From Stichopus chloronotus (taxonomy: Eukaryota > Echinodermata > Holothuroidea > Aspidochirotida > Stichopodidae): a stretch of 64,000 nucleotides of DNA. How positions within the stretch are numbered: the first letter of the stretch is position 1; each line of letters begins with the position of its first letter. Positions 36,339-49,800 of this stretch are shown here, one piece after another. The notes below the pieces were generated by a model. It saw only the letters and a list, made by a program, of their open reading frames with translations, did no database searches and had not been told where the DNA came from. The position numbers were made by a program, and so were the translations under genes. The stretch is taken from the NCBI GenBank assembly GCA_021234535.1, contig CM037843.1, positions 32,737,200 through 32,801,199 on the forward strand. The letters run 5' to 3'.

Positions 36339-39300
36339 GTAGGTGATACGTCTGACAGGCTGCTGGTCAGAAAGGTTATTTATACAGGAATTTCTCTTCT
36401 CCATCCTGACTATATCTTCCCTTCCACCACACCCTATTTTTTTTTTAAGAAAAAGCTGCATGAGATTTTCAGTCTTTTATCAAACAAACCAATTTCTTAC
36501 AAAATTTGACATGTAAATTTTTACAATGTTTTTTCAAGTGATAGAGACATTAGCAATGGCCATTGGGTTGGATCTGGACAGGTACTGTAGCTAGGATGGT
36601 TCTCTTACATCCCTTGATATGTAACTCAAGGATGTCTCGAAGAATATATTCACTGCAAATTTATAGATACTCATCTGTGAAACAAAAGCATGTTCCATCC
36701 AGTTATAAGATATGATGATTTGTTGTCCACTATTTGCAAACAGTGTGTCAACTTTTAAATGCAAAATTGTAAGACCCAAGGGAATGTGAAGTGATATATT
36801 ACCCCCATCGTAGTGTGCAACCAAATAACTTTTCACATTTGCTTGTCAGATCCTTACCATGACCTGTCAGGTGATAACATCAGTTGTGCTTCATAAATAA
36901 CTATGACCATATCCTCCTGTTTGTCAAAAAGATAGCTTTACAAACAGGTGGTTATATATCATGATGACAATAAGAAGCGAAATACTTTCCTTGGCGTCAT
37001 ATTTTTCATGATATTTTCCACGCAAAATGCTTCTCTTTAGTTCAACATATTATGTTTCCGGTGTATTTTGTAAAAATATGTTGTCTTGATGTTCAGGTTG
37101 CATTGCACTATAGTAGAACTACAAAAGCCCATTAGTGCTGTAGTCACTGTAGGTATTGTGGAGTTTTTTTGTTTGAGAAATAAATGTTGGAGCTTCTGTT
37201 TTTTCAAGAAATATATTTTAGAGCTTCTGTAAAGCAAATTGTTTTTTCGAGAAATATACTTTGAAGCTTCTGTTTTTCAATGAATACATTTTGAGCACAC
37301 TGTTTTTTCGAGAAATAAATGTTGGAGCTTCTTTTTTATTCCAAAAATATATTTAGGCAAATTTTATTTAGAGAAATATGTTTTGGAGCTTTAAAATTTA
37401 TTTCTTGAAAGAAAACAGAAACTTCAATATTTGTTTCTCAAACAAGGAGAAACTTCAACAGAACTAAAAAAGAAACAAGAGGGCAATCCAAGGAGTTGCA
37501 TATCTCATCGCCAACATGCACATTAATTTCAATACAGGGCATGCACATGGGAATTTGTAACAGTTTATTGCTAAGCACGTACAACGTAAGTAAGTACTTA
37601 CAAAACTGTTTTAGTTAATTGATCTAATAGTTCTCAAGATATACTGGAAATACAAATTTTGGGGCAAAATTGCCTTTTTTTCTAAAAAATCAGCAAATTT
37701 CACTCTTTTTACTACAAAAGTGATACACCTTGAAATATTTCATTATCAGTTAAGGTTTTGCAAAATTTTGCATTAAATGCTCAAATACTTCTCAAGATAT
37801 GCTGGAAATAGCAATTTGGGGGCAAAATAGACTTATTTTCTAAAAAATCATCAAATTTGACTCAATTTACCATACAACTAAAACATCTTGTACGTGTTCG
37901 CGCGGCATCATGCACAACATTACCAAGTTTCAATTTAATCGCTCATAGGCTTTTCAAACTACTCTGGAAAAACCACAATTTGGACAGGTCCGGACACACA
38001 CACACACACATGCACACACGCACACACACTGGCACGGACACATTTTCATTTATACCACCCAGCAGGACCCTCCTGTACCCATGGTCACTCTACCATGGGG
38101 TACCCCTGGGGTGTCGCTACTCATCCACTCCAAGCATTTCCATAGCAACCATTCTCCCATGGGTGCACAGTACAATATATAGCTCCACTAGCCAAGTGAC
38201 TACAATATCTCATCCAGCCCCTATAGGGCGATGAGATAAAAAAAACAGAAACTCCGACATTTATTTCTCAAAAACCAGAAGCTCCATTTAAAGCTCCAAC
38301 ATATATTTCTCAAAAACAGAAACTCCATGATATATCGACTATGGCACTAATGGGCTTCGTACAGAACACATTTTAATTGCTATCTTTTGTTTGTTTCATT
38401 AAGTTTTGTGTCTACCTAAAATGTAAACTATATTAAGAAGTATTGTAAAGAATTGCGATTTATAAATACTGCCATCACTTAATAAGTGTCTTTTTTTTTT
38501 TCTTCCTCATTACAGACAAGACCTACCAAGAGTTTGAGATGTCATCTTTTGTTACATGTTTGAGGCTGTGTCCTTCAGATCCACAATTATTCTTGGCTGG
38601 TACAGATGACTCTGGCATCTATTGCTGGGATATGAGGATAGGAGAGGTTTGGTTCTTCATTTGTATCAAAGTCCATGATGTATTGTAATCAGATGTTTCT
38701 AATATCGATTCCATGGATAGAGCAGTGCTTTAATAAGTCAAATTTGTATGACAGTTGTGGATTATTAGCCGGAACACCTCTAAATCCTTGAATCAAAAAA
38801 AAAATTTTATAAAGAGATATTATGTAATAATACTCCCCAGATGATAATAGTGAGATCGTAGAGGCCGGGACTTCTGAAAGGAGAATATTCACAGTGCTTT
38901 TTAGGAAAGTGACTACACTTGTAGCAGTCATTCACAGATGTTTTAGAGCAAAATAAGTGCATCTTCATTTGCTTAATAAGCTTTGTCTGAAGAAGGTCAT
39001 TTTTGTATTCAGAAGTGTTAAAAAATACTGGCTTGCTAAATGTGTAGAGAAGAAAAAAATTTGTTACCTTTGAGCCAAGTGTGTAGACCATCGTGAGTTG
39101 TTGCTCCAGCTCAACATTGTTCACATAATGAAACATATTTGAACATTCTTCCCACCTTTTAATAGGTAAGGAATAAAAGTATAGATAGTAGTGCACATAT
39201 TCTTGGCCGATTTGTGTACACTGTGGTATATTTAATATCTGTGAATGCTTAAAGGTTTAATTTTGTGTACCAGTTTTGGAACTTATTTTAGGTCTTTGGG

Positions 39301-42300
39301 AAACTATCAGTTAAAATGCAAGGGTTAACAAAAATTTGCCACACATTTTTTCATTTGTGTAGCAATTTGACGTGTTTGTGTTGCAGATTGCAATTTTGAT
39401 ACTCGATAAATTTCTCCTTGACTGCATTACAAGTTCATCTTTAGTTGAATACCCTGTTAACATATAGAATATGTTCCAAAATTCAAACTTCACATGAGAC
39501 TGTCAATGAAGATAAATTAAGACAAACATACTGCCACATGTGTTCAAAGCTAAGTTGAAAAATAGCAATTTAGTGAGTTTCTGCAACTAAACTTCAATCT
39601 AGAATTACTGCAATCTAGAATTAATCTCTGGCCTAGTATTATCCAAAGATTGCATCTTCACTCTCCAGTTTGGTGCAGAAGTGTTTGACATGTCTCATGT
39701 ATGACATCTAAAGCATCTTGGTGTTAATGTCCCTAATGTGAAAGCAACATTACATAGATTATTACTGAAGTAGCTGCTTGAATGGTTCTCAGACAAAACT
39801 TGTTTGGACCACCCTGTTCCCATTTACTATGTTAGCAATGACATTTCTGTTTACGTTTGGACATCTGTGTGTAACGTTTTTCACACATCACTGAGGAGGA
39901 TAGCCCAACTGGAGGTAGTATCAGGGGTCAGTTGCACAAAATTTGTGACAAAGTGGCCAAGAATGTAATGGATGAAGCCATGAAGGAGAGCACCTGTGGA
40001 AGGATAGAAGAAAAAATGATGGACAAGAAAAGAAGATTGGCTTGTGGTCAGGGGATGGAGTGAGAAAGAAGAGAGAGGCAATAAGAAAATGATAGAGTTA
40101 GAAGGGAATACTTTTTGGTTGCTTTTTTATTATAGATATTGAAATGGAAGGGGAGTTAGAAGGATAAGAAATAGAAGATGGCAACTTAGAAAATCTATAT
40201 TGAAACTAATAGTTTTCAAAAAATTACATTTTCTACTTTTCCAACAGGTAGTCCATCAATATAAAGGCAAATTTGGTCAAATTCTTTCTGTTGAGTTCTT
40301 ACCGGGACGGGAAGAGTTTGTTGCTTCATCAGACCTGGTCTGCAGGAACTCAGATGATAGGAACATTCTGGTCTTTGACCTGAGGTCAACAGCTGTCATC
40401 TCAAATCAAATTTATCATGTAAGTATTCATTCTAGGGATGTTTAGGAGTTTTATCTGGCTTTAATATGGTTGAGTTGAAACGTAACAGCTAAGTTATGAA
40501 CTTAACTCTCACATCAATATCATTATTTTTTTCAATGAAGTCTTTTGTTAACAATAGATTGTATGTTGTTGATTTAAAGACATATTTTACTCACAATTGA
40601 AGGGATTCGTAAATGTAAGAGAATAATTTTCCATTGGAGGAATTTCAAACCTCATGGTAATATCTTGTTTCTAATTCAAGACATCACTGTTTGAAGAAAG
40701 ACTTCTCTAGTTAAGAAAGATTTCCAGTTGCCTCAAGGTTAGCAAAATGCCACATAACAGAGGCAAATTATTGGAAGAAGTCTTTTGTTTTTCTTTGAAA
40801 TTGAAGCCCTCATTAAACCTTGAAATTTGACACTAGTAAAAGTGTAGATTGGGTATATATTGTAGATTTACCTTAAAATATTGTGAAAATTAATGTCACT
40901 TCTCTTAAGCTATTGTAGTATTTCTTTTAAAATAGTCTTTCAAAGCAGATTATAAAGAAGCAAGAAGGACATTTATGTAGTTGTGCTGGGGTGACATCAG
41001 AAGTTCCCCATTATGTAATGTACCATTTTGAAAGAAATATTTCTTTTAAACTTCATAATTTTCAAACCAAAGATGATATTGAAACAGTGTTTTTAAAGAA
41101 ATAAAGAAGAAAGAAAATAAAGAAAGAAAAATGTTCTTAATTTTTCTGAAATATCAATTTCGTTTCATCGGCTAATCCTTTAATATCATCCACTGTGAAA
41201 GCTAAAATATCAGATGCAATAAAAAGGATAACTTGATCACGAGACAACTCTTGTTACCCCTCCCTATGGGCAATGCAGACAGGACGTCTTGTTTAATTCA
41301 GTCAAGCAGAATATGTGTTCCTTCAAAATTATTAAAGTGATGTTTTGTTCTGACTTTGAAACTGACATCTGCTGAAACTTACGTACTTCACGAGAAAGAA
41401 ATGAAATCATTACTAACAGGTCAATTAACAGTCTCTTAAAACAGACCCATACAATCATGATGTCATGTATGGGCACATATATGCATGTTTGTGACAAATA
41501 CCATGTAAACAATATATAATTCTATTAATTTAGATGCTAAGCATTGGGATAAAGCACCTTTTTTATTTCTTCAATGGTGATTGGTAAAGTATGTTTACAA
41601 TAATTGGATGCTTTCTGTGGCATATTTGATCTTAAAGCTGGAATATGAGTTGTACTGGTAATCGCCTGGTCATCTACCTTTGTTCTTCATCAGTGTTTCA
41701 TGGAAGAGAAATGAAAGGAAAAGATCACTTGTAACCAAATCTGAAATAAATCTGAAATAGCACAATGCACTTATGTCTTATATCTTCCTGATATTTAAAT
41801 GTGAATATTGTCTTGACATTTTTGTTGGCCCTATGAAATTCAAACTCTATAAGAAAGCATAGCAGTCAATCACTGTTATTTAAAATCAAACAGACCAATA
41901 GGAATGGATACGAATATTCATGTAGGCAAAAATGAGGCTTAAACAATGTTTTTTGTAGTGATGGTGACATATTCTGCAGGAATTTGATTTTCGCTGACAA
42001 ATTTTCAACTCATATTCCAGTTTACATAAGGCAGTTGAAACTTCACATGTATACAAAATTGTTTTCTTGAAAGTGTTCACTAGCATTCAAAACTGATATT
42101 TATTCCATAACATCAAATATGACAAATGCTCTGGGACTTAATATAAAACTTTTTACATTTTTCTGAAAATTAAGTTGGGTAACTGCAAGTCATTGCAAGC
42201 TACGATTTTGTTGATGTTGGAATCATGTGCGTCAGCAGGTTTCAGAAAGTGAGGAGGACACTATACTATCTAAGCGGAGCGCCACCATTGGTTGGTGGGT

Positions 42301-45123
42301 AGCGTACCAAAAAATTTTGGGTACATAAGACCGCCTAGACCCCTGGAGACGGCCTTCCTGAGTCGTTTTTAGTTACATCAGAACAAGATCTGTGAGAAGA
42401 AATTTTGTCTCACAAAACTAAATTCCTACAGAAAGTACTGGTAGAAAGATGCCATTCTGACACCAAGGGAGACGAATTACACAGCGTCCATCTCAAACGA
42501 AATATTGAAAAAGTGGTGCCGTCACCTCCGGGATGAGTGAAGTGGTATATATAATACATGCGTGTAGGTGCGAGACGTCAGTTGTTATGTACCCAGGTAC
42601 TTTAATAACAATAATCAGAAAAAAGCACGCAGAGCGTGTATAGCGCCTAGCTGGCACTCAACAACAAAGATCTACCATATCCGGCGAATTCATGTAGCCT
42701 TAATTACTTAACCCCTACACCTCTTTTCGTCCGTCCAGTCTAAGGGACTGGAGGTAGTGATATGAACATAGTAACTCGTCACCATCTACCTGTATGGCTT
42801 ACCTAATCCCTTGGAACCCATACAAACAACATGTGTGCAAGTTCAATACATTTTGAATGGTCTCTCCCCCCCCCCCCACCTGAACGAAATAAATGGGCAA
42901 ATTTAGGATATGTAGAAAATGGGAAATAAATGACAGTGCAAGTGATAGATACCAGGGGCCCAGGGAGTCCAGATTTCTGGCAGAATATATGTCACTGAGT
43001 CACTCAGTGCTTGTCCGAACACCCAACTTAGGAGGATTCACCGCAGTGTCAGAAGTTCCCAAAAATTTCTATACGACTGTCTGACGATCTGATGAACTCT
43101 TCTGCGATTCTCTGTGGATTCAACGCCCAAGTTAAATTCTACTTGAATCAGCTTAGCAATTGTGATAGAAAATCGCGCATATGCATGTGATTTCTTTTAA
43201 TAACTGCTCTGAAAAGTGGGTGGGACAAATGATATGATATCCCCTCCACTTTTGAAAGTGGGGGGGACATGTCCCCCTGTCCCCCACCTGTTGATGCCCA
43301 TAGTTGGAATGCATGTGATCGACCTCAGCTTGCAGCAACCACTCACAAAATTAGTACAGCCAAGAAGATTGAGAAATGGGAAAAATTACAGAGGTGTGCA
43401 AAATTGCACAATTGCTCTATAGCTTAGTTAAAAGTTTTCAGCTGTGCTAAGAATAACTTTTAGGCATTTAAAACTGCACTTAGCTTGCATTTTGGGTGCT
43501 TTTGGTACTTCATTAAGTCCTCATCCAGAGTGAGGTCTATAAGAACTTGATAAATTGAAAATATCAAAGTGGAGGTGATTGTCATTCGACCATTTCGTAA
43601 TTAAACTTACAGGAGAAGTACACTTGTCCTAGCCTCAAGGCACATCCAGATGGCACAGTGTTTGTTGCACAGTCGAATGGCAACTACGCAGCTATGTTTT
43701 CAACGAAGCCGCCGTTTCGATTAAACAAGTTTAAGAGATTTGAAGGACATCAGGTATGCTTCCACCAAAAACAAAATATTGTATCGTTATTATATGGACA
43801 GGCAGGAAGTTAGAGAACTATTTCAAGTAGCAATGAGTGCCACGGACATGTGTGAACTGTGATTGCCTGATGTGTGATTGCTTGTATATTAAACATCACC
43901 TAGATCTTAAAAAATATTATATTTTCAAAGAAATCATCACCTGCAAACTATTCTTTACATGTTTTTCACTGAGACTGATGCCTATGTGTTTGATGATTTA
44001 GATCAATGGCTTTGAACATAGATTGAAACATCTTCATGTAAGGCTGTTTAGGATCTTAGCTATAGTAGTATCAATTAGAGATGTTGACAGGGTTCACCAG
44101 CTTCAACAGAAAATAATACTAACAGTAAAACTCAAATGAATATTTGCCTTCTGTTTTTCGGTCCATTAATTAAATGAAAACTCTTATGCTTGTGATTCCA
44201 TTCTTCTGGAATTCATAACAGACGTTATGAAAAAAAATTTTGGATTCAACTTAAGTTATGGAGCATTTGTCTCAGACTGTAAACCAGTGTTTGCACAGCA
44301 GGTCATTCTTCCATTTAATCTGGTATTGGTTTTTTTAATAGTACAAGCTGTCAACATACTGTATATCATGTTCATAAGCCGATGAAACAAATGTTCCATA
44401 CCAGCATCAGGCTTCAACATGCCATTTGCACATTCTATCTAACCATGAAGTAAATGTATTTGATATCTCTGTAGGTTAACCACAAGTCAAGAAAATGTTA
44501 ACATCATTTTGTTTTGACAGTGAACACAAAGAAAACCATTCGGATAATTGAGGATTTTGTGCTCATAAGCTGAACAATTGGTCCCAGCAGGGAGCTGTAT
44601 GGTGTGTACTTGATGCCCAGCTGTGACTAACCATGGTTGCTTAATTCCATAACAACACTAGAGATTCCTGTCTCATTTGCATGTAATAATTTAACCATAG
44701 CAACTCTACAGTTAGGAGAATGTAGGATATTTTGTCCATTTACGATTGGTAGCATCGTTTTGCATTGAAATTTCGGCACAACTTAGTGAGGAACATACGA
44801 CACAGTTGCAAGGAATTTTCTACTTGGCACTTCCTGTTCAAAGTATGTTTGTATCAGGAGAATAGTCACCAAACACATTGTCTATTCTTTTTACAAAACA
44901 GGTTCAAGGCTACTCAGTGGGCTGTGACATTTCTCCAGATGGCAATGTCATTGCCTCTGGGAGTTCCGACGGCAAATTATATTTTTACGACTTCGTCTCT
45001 ACCGAGATCGTCAAGACTCTAGAAGCTTATGGGAGCGCCTGTGTAAATATTCAGTTCCATCCAGTTCTGGGTAACATACTCGCCAGTTCTAGCTGGGATG
45101 GCGATGTGTCAGTTTGGCGCTGA
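35818..45123 (+). CDS. WDR25: WDR25, WD repeat-containing protein 25 (5' end not located)
   Basis: Five exons join in frame: 35818-36338, 38516-38646, 40248-40418, 43613-43753, 44902-45123. From the ATG at 35855 this gives 382 residues, against about 544 in human WDR25, so a more N-terminal exon is probably missing. A basic stretch (PYVSKRKRMQ, residues 18-27) precedes the WD40 propeller, which begins FHGHQKAVTSLEWNV near residue 81. Diagnostic WDR25 features are RSTAVISNQIYHEKYTCPSL, FVAQSNGNYAAMFST, then FEGHQVQGYSVGCDISPDGN and the final blade ASSSWDGDVSVWR. The human protein, as I recall it, reads ISNQIFHERFTCPSL and EGHKVEGYSVGC at these points. The close paralogue is CDC40/PRP17, a spliceosomal step-two factor, but SNQI and NGNY favour WDR25. 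Its own cellular role is poorly known. It is head to head with the propeller gene and tail to tail with the BEGAIN-like gene. Confidence 0.92.
37125..38357. mobile_element. Composite foldback element in WDR25 intron
   Basis: Inverted ends AAGCCCATTAGTGCTGTAG (37125) and its complement ending at 38357. Subterminal minisatellite units (gagaaataaatgttggagct) run in sense on the left, and as cagaaactccgacatttatt on the right. An inner segment of about 770 bp starts with tatctcatcgcc and ends with ggcgatgagata. It holds three diverged units of about 160 bp (caagatat.ctggaaata) and a (CA)n run near 37994. The 125-codon plus ORF at 37857 is repeat-derived. Confidence 0.72.
38516..38646 (+). CDS. WDR25: WDR25 exon
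   Basis: The acceptor cctcattacag follows a long T tract and the donor is GAG|gtttgg. 131 nt complete a split Asp and encode DKTYQEFEMSSFVTCLRLCP and LFLAGTDDSGIYCWDMRIGE, one WD blade. Confidence 0.92.
38647..40247. other. WDR25 intron
   Basis: AT-rich. A 129-codon minus-strand ORF at 38807-39196 has no recognisable domain and is treated as chance or an old repeat. Confidence 0.45.
40248..40418 (+). CDS. WDR25: WDR25 exon
   Basis: The acceptor is ttccaacag and the donor CAT|gtaagt. 57 codons in phase 0 encode VVHQYKGKFGQILSVEFLPG and DRNILVFDLRSTAVISNQIY, a WD blade with the WDR25 signature end. Confidence 0.93.
42262..42345. repeat. Dispersed repeat with CCACCATTGGTTGG core
   Basis: actatctaagcggagcgcca, then ccattggttggtgggtagcg and a nearby accaaaaaattttgg, matching 23885-23960 in the same orientation. 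Confidence 0.55.
43205..43300. repeat. G/C-run palindrome
   Basis: ctccacttttgaaagtgggg leads into ggggggacatgtccccc, a near-perfect palindrome, in the WDR25 intron. Confidence 0.5.
43613..43753 (+). CDS. WDR25: WDR25 exon
   Basis: The acceptor is aaacttacag and the donor CAG|gtatgc. 47 codons in phase 0 encode EKYTCPSLKAHPDGTVFVAQ, then SNGNYAAMFS and KRFEGHQ. This exon is too short and rich in neighbouring stops to appear as a long ORF. Confidence 0.9.
44902..45123 (+). CDS. WDR25: WDR25 last exon (stop)
   Basis: The acceptor is caaaacag. 73 codons plus TGA encode VQGYSVGCDISPDGNVIASG through the last blade, NILASSSWDGDVSVWR. Confidence 0.94.
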   Translation, partial: VQGYSVGCDISPDGNVIASGSSDGKLYFYDFVSTEIVKTLEAYGSACVNIQFHPVLGNILASSSWDGDVSVWR

Positions 45124-46872
45124 AGATGCAGCTTGTATTTCAAGAATTTATATCACACAAGGACATTAATTGGGTAAGGTGTCCTCTATCATACGCTCAA
45201 ATCAGCCTCTCTCAAGAGACACTAGAGTTTCTCTTTCAGGTAGTGCGGTTGCCTATATTCAAAATTTGCTAATCATGCCTGGAGGATAAGAGGATGGAAT
45301 GATGATGAGATTACGATGCTACTGAGACATCTGAGCAGCGTATCTCAAGAACTGAAATTGTTTACTCATGTTTTGGAAGAAGTGCAATAGTTACTCCTCT
45401 CGAAACGGCATATCGTGTCCCGTCGGTTGCAAGTGACCATATGACTGTGCTGATGCTTCATCCAAGTTCCTGCCGAAATGCACATGGTTCAAACATCACA
45501 GTGACGAAAAGTTGCCGAGACCCCATTCTGCTCGCCGTTTGCAGATACAGGCACTATTAAACAGAGACCCCAAACCACTTGTGCAGGAGAAGGCTAACCG
45601 TCTGTTTTTAGTGTCTCAGAAGTTCACTCTCCAGCCGTCGTCATGACGACCATCAGCCGTCACAAATGTGACACTTCCACATGGAGGCATGTTACAGCAG
45701 CAAGAGACTGAAAGATACAATCAGCCATTCATGTGGGAATTACTACTTGGGGCAAAGTGTGGTCAGAAGCTATTAATTGCAGATGGATAGCCCCTTTCAG
45801 CCTCTTTGCAGATATCACAGTCCCGTTGTGGACCCCTTAGCATCATGGATTTTTCTCCAGCTTGTTAAATCTCAGGAGACAAGGCACTAAGGTAGAGCAA
45901 AGACTTTTAATTGGATTGACCAAAAAATCTATTAAAAGTCTTGCCATCGATGTGAGAAAGAAGAATTCTAATGTTTATTTACTAACTGCTGTTTTAAAAT
46001 TGAACTTGATATTCATTTACTTGGAACAAGGTATGCTTTTGTGAGAAAAATTTAAGATATGTTTGTGTGCAGCCTTCCTCCGAACCATAAACCCGCATCC
46101 TGAAAATATGAAATTACTTCACAGATAAATGTTGGCAGAAACTTCTCTGCTGACAGTGAGATGTAGATTCAAATTCATCAGTAGTGTGTGTCCCACCCTG
46201 GGGGTAAAAAAATTCGAATTTAGATTGATTTTCGTTAATTAACTTAGTTTTTTACTGGTCAGAATCTTGACCTTCAAGTCAGTTTCCATTTTAGCATCTG
46301 TGTAGGATGCTTTATTAAAGTTGCTGAGACTTTGACAGAACTCTGTGGAAGGCAACTCTGTGACAGTCATTCTTGTAAACTCTTGTAGAAACCTGTTGCT
46401 CTTGGATCTGTCACAGCTAATTGAGTTGGACTGCCTCTTTGTTTTAGTGTGGCTTAATTTGTTAAGGGAGAAGGGAAGGAAAGTCAGGACTCTTGGCAAT
46501 GTTAAATGGAGACCGCTAAAAAAATTTGGTGAACACCATCACCAAATTTTATTGAAATATGTCACCTTCTTTCCAAGAAATTGCAATTTGAATGTTGATA
46601 AAAATCAATCAGGAAGCTGCCATTCTGAGATTGCGATGACATATCCTGACCACATGTGATTGAAAAGCATTTGTTGTTCTTTACATTTCATTGTCAATAT
46701 ATTTTTAACAGTTATGCATAGATTCAAATCAGAGTATTAATGATTTGATTATTGCATGATGCACCTCAGTGGTTATGTGACATCTTAATTTGACTTAGTC
46801 AAGTGGGTTTACCTCCAACTCCGGCCAAACTGGTAGCACCCTTCTCTGGATTTCAAAGGTGTGCAATTTGGA

Positions 46873-46878
46873 AATAAA
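46873..46878 (+). terminator. Candidate WDR25 polyadenylation signal
   Basis: AATAAA about 1.75 kb past the WDR25 stop, the first plus-strand copy I noticed. A second copy lies at 46998-47003. Confidence 0.3.
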
Positions 46879-49800
46879 ACATATTTCTGAATGAAACTTT
46901 GGGAAGACGTTTGACATACGCTTTTGCTTCATTGTCCTAAATATATTTCCAGACTTTCCTTCCCTTTTAACACCATCTATGTAATTTTGTGAAGGTCAAT
47001 AAATTCTACACATCATCTCACAAGTAAACAAAACTTATTTCCTTGTTAGAACATGTGATATTTTTATATTAAATTTGACTCAAGATAACGTTGTCCAACA
47101 TTTCATGTGCATTGTTGCCCAGCTTTCAGAGATCAGGGAAATTTTATTGAAGGTTATGAAAAGCTGTAAATTTCATAAAAGCTTCTCCACATTAAAAGGC
47201 TCAGAATTTGACATGTTGACACACATGACCTTTCTCAATGCAATGTGTCTCTTGCATGTAGTTATTTATGAGAACATAGAAATATCAACAAAGATGAACT
47301 TTTTCAGCCATGGTGTATGTCCATTTTTTTAACTGTGACCTTCAATCCACACTCAAAGTTATGGAATGCCAAATAAAATATGTTATCTGTCCAGAGTGAA
47401 AGTGCCAATTGTGGTGCAGTAAATACCTCGAAACATATTGGATGGGAGCAATACTTCAATATTGTATCTTTATTGAAATGTTTTATTCCAATGACTCAGG
47501 TGAATTCATAGATAGGATGTACTGTGGTACTTGTCTAATGTGCAAGGGCCACCTTTAATCTCAAAGTTGAGCCAAAATGTTACAACTCCCTCCCCCCTCC
47601 TACCATCATAGATGTAGGTGGTATACTTTATAATGCAATGCTAAGTCATGTAGAGCTTTCACACAGAGGCATCATTTTGACTTCTAAAGGTATCACAATA
47701 GTTCCTGCAGTTAAAAATTTCACTTTAGCTCTCTGATGATCAGAGATATGGACTACTGTTGATAAACTGTCAACACAATCACACTAGAACCATGTGTCTT
47801 CAAAGACACACCCATATGATTAGAGAAACTTCGGCAGTGAACTTAGTCGCTCATTTTCTTTCACCTGTCACTTTTGTTGTGCCCCAAAGTCATGATAAAG
47901 TCTCCTAGTATGAAATGAAAAGCAGTCCCATCTGACGTTTTATGATCTTTATTCATCATTAGCTGTTTTCCATCAGTTTTTAATGAAAATTAACATTTTG
48001 TCTTCCGTTTACAAGAGATGAATTTAACACCCCATGTATACCTCTCATCAGGATCGACCGTTTCCCTAAATTGTATTATCCCATTTGACAATGCAATATA
48101 CATACCACTCTGAGTGACTCCTGTTTAGTTCAGCTGTTCACATACTGACTTAGTCATTACTGAGTCAGAGCAAATCACTTTTTGTAGCAGACTCTTCTTA
48201 TTGGTGTGTTTCAATGATCCTCTTGTGTATTATGGTGAGAGCGTTAAGAAATGCTTTTGCAACTTTAAAATAAAAAATAAAACTAGAGATCCACTAATCT
48301 GTTAGCAAACTGCAGCAGGGAAAAGAAAGCAATCTCAGAAAAGAACATAGCAAAGTCCTCTCGATGGTTTAAAGCCGTATTAGATGTTGTGAAATGAGTA
48401 AAAATTGATGGGGGAAAGGGAGGAGAAAAGTACCTTTGGTCTGAAAAACAAAAATGTCTAAATTTCAACTCTGTGATGAAAGTATGCTGAAAACACATAG
48501 ATACTGTCCAACTTAAGTTCTTGATAGGTTCGGTGTAAAGTGTGTAAAGTTGACTCCAAGTGAATCTTTAGAAATAAATCTCTTTTTTTTTCATTTTTTG
48601 ATTATCTGTCCAAAAAGTATTTATGACTTGTCTGCAAAATGGTAGACTTTCAAACTTGCACCCCCTATCCTGTATGGCTATAGTGAGGGGGGAAAAGGGT
48701 CTCTCATTTCTTGCTATATTTTTAAGGTTGCTCAAAACTTTTCGAATAAGATAATTTTTTTAACTCTAGAAGCACTGAAAAGGAGAGACTTCCCGTTAAG
48801 ACTGCCTCCTATCTGACTCAGTTGAACTTTTGAAAGCCTGTTAACATTCCAATACAACTGTACAATAAAGATGTATGAGAATAAAGAGATGACACTTTTG
48901 TGATGTTAATTATAGCGGCCTTCTATTTACCCACACTTCTTACAATATAATTATTAATAAAACCCACCAGCGGTAAATTATGCGACTTGCGGAAAATATT
49001 GAAGTCTCTTGAAATAAAATTACAGAGCATAACTACAAAATTTTTTAACTGATTCTTATTTTAATTTGTTAGTCTTTTGTAAATACAATTTGTAAATCTT
49101 GTACACTTATAGAACTTTACCTCTAGATCAACTCATTCCCCCCTTGCTTTCACGAACCACACACGATAGACACCTTGACAGGATTTGAGAAAATCACACA
49201 GTACACTGAAGAGTACACCAACCATAACTTTTAACGGAGAGGATTTGGTAAACACTTTGCAAAAGACGGAACGGAGCAGAATTCAAAGCTTTTAAAACAA
49301 TACTGGACGTTTTTCTGTTTAACAATATTATAATGACTGGGGGCAGAAAGCCAGATATGTCTGATTTATCTGTAGCTGTTGCAAGAAATATTTTGCCAAA
49401 GTGACTTTGAAAGACATTAGATGCTAGATTGTGGATCAACAGCTCATGTTACACACCTGCATTTATTTGTTTTAACTTGACAGGTTCCTTTCTGTCAAGT
49501 CTTGTTTTTCCTTTTCCATTTTGACAGATCTTCACAACTGATCTCAAAACATTACCAAACACAGCCCTGATTTCCCTGCCCTCTAGGAGCGCTTTGTAAA
49601 CTCTGCTTACTGCTGCCTGTAAAGGTGACCATTTTTTCTACTAAACTGACACATCTAATACCATGCAAATAATACAAAACAACGGTACTGAGATATTCAG
49701 TTAAACAGAGACCAAATGGTTTGCAAAATCCTTGCAAAATCCATCAAATTATTAAACATTCGAGGAGGTGTTCCATCCACCTCTATGCTCCATCAGATCA

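Noticed and set aside
37857..38234. 125-codon plus-strand ORF with a His-Thr run
   Set aside because: It is a translated (CA)n run and repeat sequence inside the foldback element.
38807..39196. 129-codon minus-strand ORF in a WDR25 intron
   Set aside because: No recognisable domain, no splice support and AT-rich composition; chance or decayed repeat.
44765..45022. 85-codon plus ORF in another frame
   Set aside because: It is out of frame with the WDR25 last exon, which carries the WD40 signature.
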